A DNA stretch of 64,000 bases, from NCBI GenBank assembly GCA_019637795.1, contig JAHBUY010000007.1, positions 214,286-278,285 of the forward strand, in the 5' to 3' direction. The stretch's first letter is position 1, and every line of letters begins with the position of its first letter. Below, piece after piece: positions 60,735-64,000 of this stretch. The stretch comes from a bacterium. GTDB lineage: Bacteria; Desulfobacterota; Binatia; HRBIN30; CADEER01. Made by a program: the position numbers and the translations under genes. The notes under the pieces are model-generated. The model had not been told where the DNA came from, ran no database searches, and was given only the letters and a program-made list of their open reading frames with translations.

Positions 60735-63700
60735 TCAGTATTCCAGCACGACGTCGGCCGGCAGGGCGCGGACGATCGCGCGCCCATCCCGGATCTCAGC
60801 CGGCTGGCCGTTCACGGTCGCCCGGCGCAGCGGCGCCGGCAGCGGCGGATCGAGCACCAGACCGCCGCGCGGCCCCTCGAGCTCGCCGCTGATCTGCAGG
60901 CGCGTCCGCCCCTCGCCGTCGGCGCGCACCGTGTAGCTCAGCACGCCGTCGCGCGTCGGCAGGCGCTTCGCCCCGACGCCGCCGTCGCGCTCCACCCACT
61001 GACGCGGCAGGCCGGCGGCGAGGACCAGGGCGTCGTCGTCCTCGCGCTCGTAGACGAACATCGTCCGCACCGACTCGATGAAGCCGGCGCCGACCCAGGT
61101 GTGCGGCATGTCACCGATGAACTTGGGCGCCGCCGGATCGCGCCACACCACCTCGGCCCATTCGTTCCAGGCCGCCGGGCGGCGCCCCGCCATCAACAGC
61201 TCGAGCGCCTGCAACGCCTGGTCGCGATGGCCGAGGCGAATGAGCACGCCGACGTTGCGCAGCTCGTACGGGGCGTAGGCGTCCCAGGCCACCGTCTCGT
61301 CGCGCCGGCCGATCAGCTCGTCGTAGTAGCGCTGGAAGGTCCGTTCGAGCGCGGCCGCCGGCAGACGCGCCTGCTCGCCGACGGTCACCAGCGCCACCGA
61401 GGTCGAGCTCGGGTCGAAGTCGCCGAGATCCGCCGAGGCGGGGATGAAGTCGAGGCGCTTCTCCGCGATGACCCGCTCGATCGAGGCGTGCAGGTCGCGC
61501 TGCAGGCCGTCGCGCAGGGTGGTCGCGCGCAGCGCCTGCGCCGGGTCGTCCATCACCGTCGCCAGGAAGACGGCGTCCTTCAACCCGCGCAGGGCGTAGA
61601 AGTCGTCCCAGTAGGAGTGGACCGGATGCGCGGCGTAGCCCTCGTGGCTGATCGACTCCGGCAGCAGCCCGTAGAACGCCCGCCGGTCGCCCTGCTGGTA
61701 CTCCGGCGTCAGGCGCTGGGCGCGCAGGCGTTCGAGGTAGTCGATGGCGCGGATCGCGTTCGGCCACAGGCGCTGCACCATGCCGACGTCGCGCGTGTAG
61801 CGGTAGTACTCGGCGAGGCAGTAGAGGAACTGGCCGTTGCTGTCGTGCTCGGGCAGCGGATCGGGCCCGTGGCGGTCGATGGCGCAGGGGATCTTGCCGT
61901 CGGGGTACTGGAAGCCGGCGTACCACGGCAGGAGGTCGCGCACTGGACCGGGAATGCCCATCTGCAGCAGCGCCGCCGAGGTCATGGCGGAGTCGCGGAT
62001 CCACGAGCGCGCGTAGGTGCGCGAGCCGGGCTGGATGGCCGGACCGTCGCGATTGATCAGGATGTAGGCGAGCGTGCTCTTCACCGTGTCGACCAGCGGA
62101 CGCGCGTCCTCCGGGACGTCCAGCTCGACGGGACCGAGCGCCTGCTGCCACGAGGCGATGGTGCGGGCGAGCGCCGCCTCGACGTGCGCCGCGGCGGTGG
62201 CCGGGGTGACGTCGGCGAGGTCGTGCTCGGAGCCGCTGTACGGCACCGCCAGCAGCACCTCCTGGCTGCCGTTGGGCGGCAGGCGCAGATCGTACTGGAG
62301 GGCGGCGGAGGCATAGCCGATCGGGTCCGTGACCTGGCGGCGCGCCGGTACCCGGCCGCCGAGCAGGAGCTCGCCGATCTGCGCCTCGTCGAAGGTGGTG
62401 GCGCCGGCCTGCGTGGCGGGGGTCAGGGAGACCACCGGCGTGCGATGGTTCACCCAGACGGTGCGGCCGTCGATGCTCAGATCGTGGATCTGGGTGACGC
62501 CGCCGATCATGTTCAGCGTCTGCCACGGCGGCAGCACCTGGAACGGGCGCACGGCGACGAACAGCGTCGCATCGCGCGCCGTGTCGCTGGCGTTGCTGAC
62601 CCGGTAGCGGGCGTAGAGCACCGACGACCCCGGCTTGCCGGCGACGAAGGCGGTGGTGGCGAGGGTCAGCGGCGCCGCCTCCCAGGTGACGGTCGGGATC
62701 GGCAGGGAGCCGTCGGCCAGCGACTGGGTGATGCGGACGTCGTTCCAGGTGATCAGACGGCCGTCGCTCCACAGGAACGGCTCGAGCGAGAAGGAGCCGC
62801 GGTCCACCTCGAGCATCCCCTCCTCGTTCATCGCCGCCTTCTTGCGGTCGCCGTCGGCCCCGAGCACGGTCCAGTACGACTGCACGCCGCCGAAGTACTT
62901 CGGGTAGGTGCCGGCCGGCGCCTCGCGCGCCATGGCGGTGAAGAACGCGTTCGGCGACGCGGCGAGCTCGAGCGGCAGCAGGCTGACGCGGCGGATGGCG
63001 AAGCCCTCGCCGCGGCTGCTCTCCTGCAGCGCCAGGCGGACGTAGCGCGACTCGCCGTCGGGCAGGTAGACGTAATCGCGGCCGCCGTTGCCGTGGGTGC
63101 TGCGAAAGGCGGAGGTCCAGGACGAGCCGTCCTCCGACGTCAGCACCTCGTAGACGACGGCATAGTCGTCGGGATCCCAGTCGATGACCAGGCCGCCGTA
63201 CTCGCGCACCTGGCCGAAGTCGAGCATCAGCCACTGCTCCGGTCCGAGGACGCCGCTGCGCCAGCGCGTGTAGGGATCGGCGTCGAGGACGCGCTCCGGC
63301 GTCTCGTCGGCGGCGGAGGTCGAGGCGGTGACGCGCATCGGCCCCGGGGTGCGGGTCGGCAGCACGCGGGTCTGCAGGCCGAGCTCGTCGATCCACACCG
63401 AGCCGCTGTCGCCGGCGCTGGCGGTGACGGCAAACTCGATGGCGGCGATGTCGCGCGGCGGGCCGCCGCTGAGCGGTCCCCAGGCGAACTCGATGCGCGG
63501 CTTCTTGATGCGCATCGCCCGCCAGCGCTCCGGCAGCGTGACGTCGCGCTCGCGGTACCACCAGACGTTGCGGTCGGTCTTGTCGATCAGCTTGAGCTCG
63601 AAGTCGATCGGCGGCCCGACCGCCCGGGTGTGCAGGGTGAAGGCGTAGTTCGCTGGCAGGTCGAGGGCGAACGACTTGCGCACCAGGACGTGGCCGCCGA

Positions 63701-63908
63701 TCGGGAACCGGTAGTCGATGCGCATCGCCTGGCCGGCGACGCCGCGGTCGCGCGCCAGCTCGACCTGGGCGCCATCGGTGCCGATCGCCGTCCAGCCGTC
63801 GAGGGTCTCGAAGTCGTCGAGGACCGTCTCAGCGAGGATCAGTTGGCTCTTCATCACCATCACCAACGCCACGATGACGCAGCGGGCCAGGTGGCGCACG
63901 GTCGGCAT
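60735..63908 (-). CDS. secreted discoidin-domain (alpha/alpha)6 glycosidase-like protein
   Basis: This encodes 1,057 residues from the ATG at 63908 (MPTVRHLARCVIVALV); an ATG at 63935 adds nine residues and neither start has a well-spaced ribosome binding site. After the signal peptide, a jelly-roll domain (about 30-190) is followed by an F5/8-type C discoidin domain (about 195-320: ASTSAADETPERVLDADPYT, DFGQVREYGGLVIDW). A beta-sandwich (about 350-600) leads into a six-hairpin toroid (about 620-960) with RDSAMTSAALLQMG, PDGKIPCAIDRHGPD, EHDSNGQFLYCLAEYYR and an Asp/Glu-rich catalytic groove. It resembles GH15/alpha-rhamnosidase-type large secreted enzymes; the exact family is unknown. It is the first gene of a two-gene leftward operon with the GH94 gene. 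Confidence 0.75.
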   Translation of the reverse strand: MPTVRHLARCVIVALVMVMKSQLILAETVLDDFETLDGWTAIGTDGAQVELARDRGVAGQAMRIDYRFPIGGHVLVRKSFALDLPANYAFTLHTRAVGPPIDFELKLIDKTDRNVWWYRERDVTLPERWRAMRIKKPRIEFAWGPLSGGPPRDIAAIEFAVTASAGDSGSVWIDELGLQTRVLPTRTPGPMRVTASTSAADETPERVLDADPYTRWRSGVLGPEQWLMLDFGQVREYGGLVIDWDPDDYAVVYEVLTSEDGSSWTSAFRSTHGNGGRDYVYLPDGESRYVRLALQESSRGEGFAIRRVSLLPLELAASPNAFFTAMAREAPAGTYPKYFGGVQSYWTVLGADGDRKKAAMNEEGMLEVDRGSFSLEPFLWSDGRLITWNDVRITQSLADGSLPIPTVTWEAAPLTLATTAFVAGKPGSSVLYARYRVSNASDTARDATLFVAVRPFQVLPPWQTLNMIGGVTQIHDLSIDGRTVWVNHRTPVVSLTPATQAGATTFDEAQIGELLLGGRVPARRQVTDPIGYASAALQYDLRLPPNGSQEVLLAVPYSGSEHDLADVTPATAAAHVEAALARTIASWQQALGPVELDVPEDARPLVDTVKSTLAYILINRDGPAIQPGSRTYARSWIRDSAMTSAALLQMGIPGPVRDLLPWYAGFQYPDGKIPCAIDRHGPDPLPEHDSNGQFLYCLAEYYRYTRDVGMVQRLWPNAIRAIDYLERLRAQRLTPEYQQGDRRAFYGLLPESISHEGYAAHPVHSYWDDFYALRGLKDAVFLATVMDDPAQALRATTLRDGLQRDLHASIERVIAEKRLDFIPASADLGDFDPSSTSVALVTVGEQARLPAAALERTFQRYYDELIGRRDETVAWDAYAPYELRNVGVLIRLGHRDQALQALELLMAGRRPAAWNEWAEVVWRDPAAPKFIGDMPHTWVGAGFIESVRTMFVYEREDDDALVLAAGLPRQWVERDGGVGAKRLPTRDGVLSYTVRADGEGRTRLQISGELEGPRGGLVLDPPLPAPLRRATVNGQPAEIRDGRAIVRALPADVVLEY

Positions 63909-64000
63909 CCTCCACGACGTTCCCTGTTCTGGCATACGACATCGGGGGATGCCACCGGCGCGCGGCCGACCATGGGCGGTCCCGCGCTGGCGTGGTACAC

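Noticed and set aside
55852..60936. 1,694-residue open frame on the plus strand
   Set aside because: It runs across a MalK-type ATPase in another frame and then antisense to the GH94 gene; composition is Arg/Ala/Gly-rich with no motif.

Overview
The window is a GC-rich (roughly 70 % by eye) piece of chromosome from a Gram-negative, probably aerobic bacterium. It carries lpxD (lipid A), osmoregulated periplasmic glucan genes opgG/opgH, signal peptides and lipoboxes typical of an envelope with a periplasm, complex I genes and a type IV pilin. Three secreted proteins share a Cys-rich tandem EF-hand module. From memory, unverified, that style of module together with a Baeyer-Villiger-type monooxygenase and acyl-CoA enzymes resembles uncultured Deltaproteobacteria-like lineages such as Binatota. 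No rRNA, CRISPR array, plasmid or phage genes were seen.

Region 1 (0.1-17.4 kb) is mostly housekeeping: a nuoB-nuoF-nuoG run that lacks nuoC/D/E, followed by a cold-shock-fold protein; a cupin; elongation factor P with an unusual loop tip; a pilin; pgsA; a lytic transglycosylase; nadB; the leftward block lpxD-yceD-rpmF-fabG-acpP-glyA; then hisG, a small lipoprotein, a class III aminotransferase and an enoyl-CoA hydratase. A MITE-like repeat sits exactly at the hisG stop codon between two copies of a 15-bp sequence.

Region 2 (17.4-33 kb) holds an enoyl-CoA hydratase / CaiB-type CoA transferase / nagA operon joined by 4-nt overlaps, an Smr protein, a PcRGLX/YetA-like protein, a GT83-like glycosyltransferase, tRNA-Gly(CCC) with a strong terminator, a TylF-like methyltransferase and greB. 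It ends with a tetR-hlyD-ABC ATPase-ABC permease efflux operon. An intact 1,214-bp IS5-family element has inserted in the stop codon of the ATPase gene, separating it from its permease. A second, complete MITE-like repeat and a palindromic candidate operator lie upstream of tetR.

Region 3 (33-46.5 kb) is rich in secreted proteins. It has a hydrolase, a beta-propeller-like protein and a Ser/Thr/Pro-linker protein, all with the same dockerin-like module, and two right-handed beta-helix proteins. A flavin monooxygenase, a DUF2834 membrane protein, a TauD-like dioxygenase and a Gfo/Idh oxidoreductase are also here.

Region 4 (46.6-63.9 kb) is the most interesting part. It combines a complete sugar ABC importer (binding protein, two permeases, MalK-type ATPase), opgG, opgH, a membrane-anchored DUF3131/glycoamylase-like protein, a GH94 phosphorylase-like protein resembling the C-terminal half of cyclic beta-1,2-glucan synthase, and a very large discoidin plus (alpha/alpha)6-toroid glycosidase. 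I read it as a locus that makes, trims, re-imports and phosphorolyses beta-1,2-glucans. The combination is inference; most of the individual family calls are solid.
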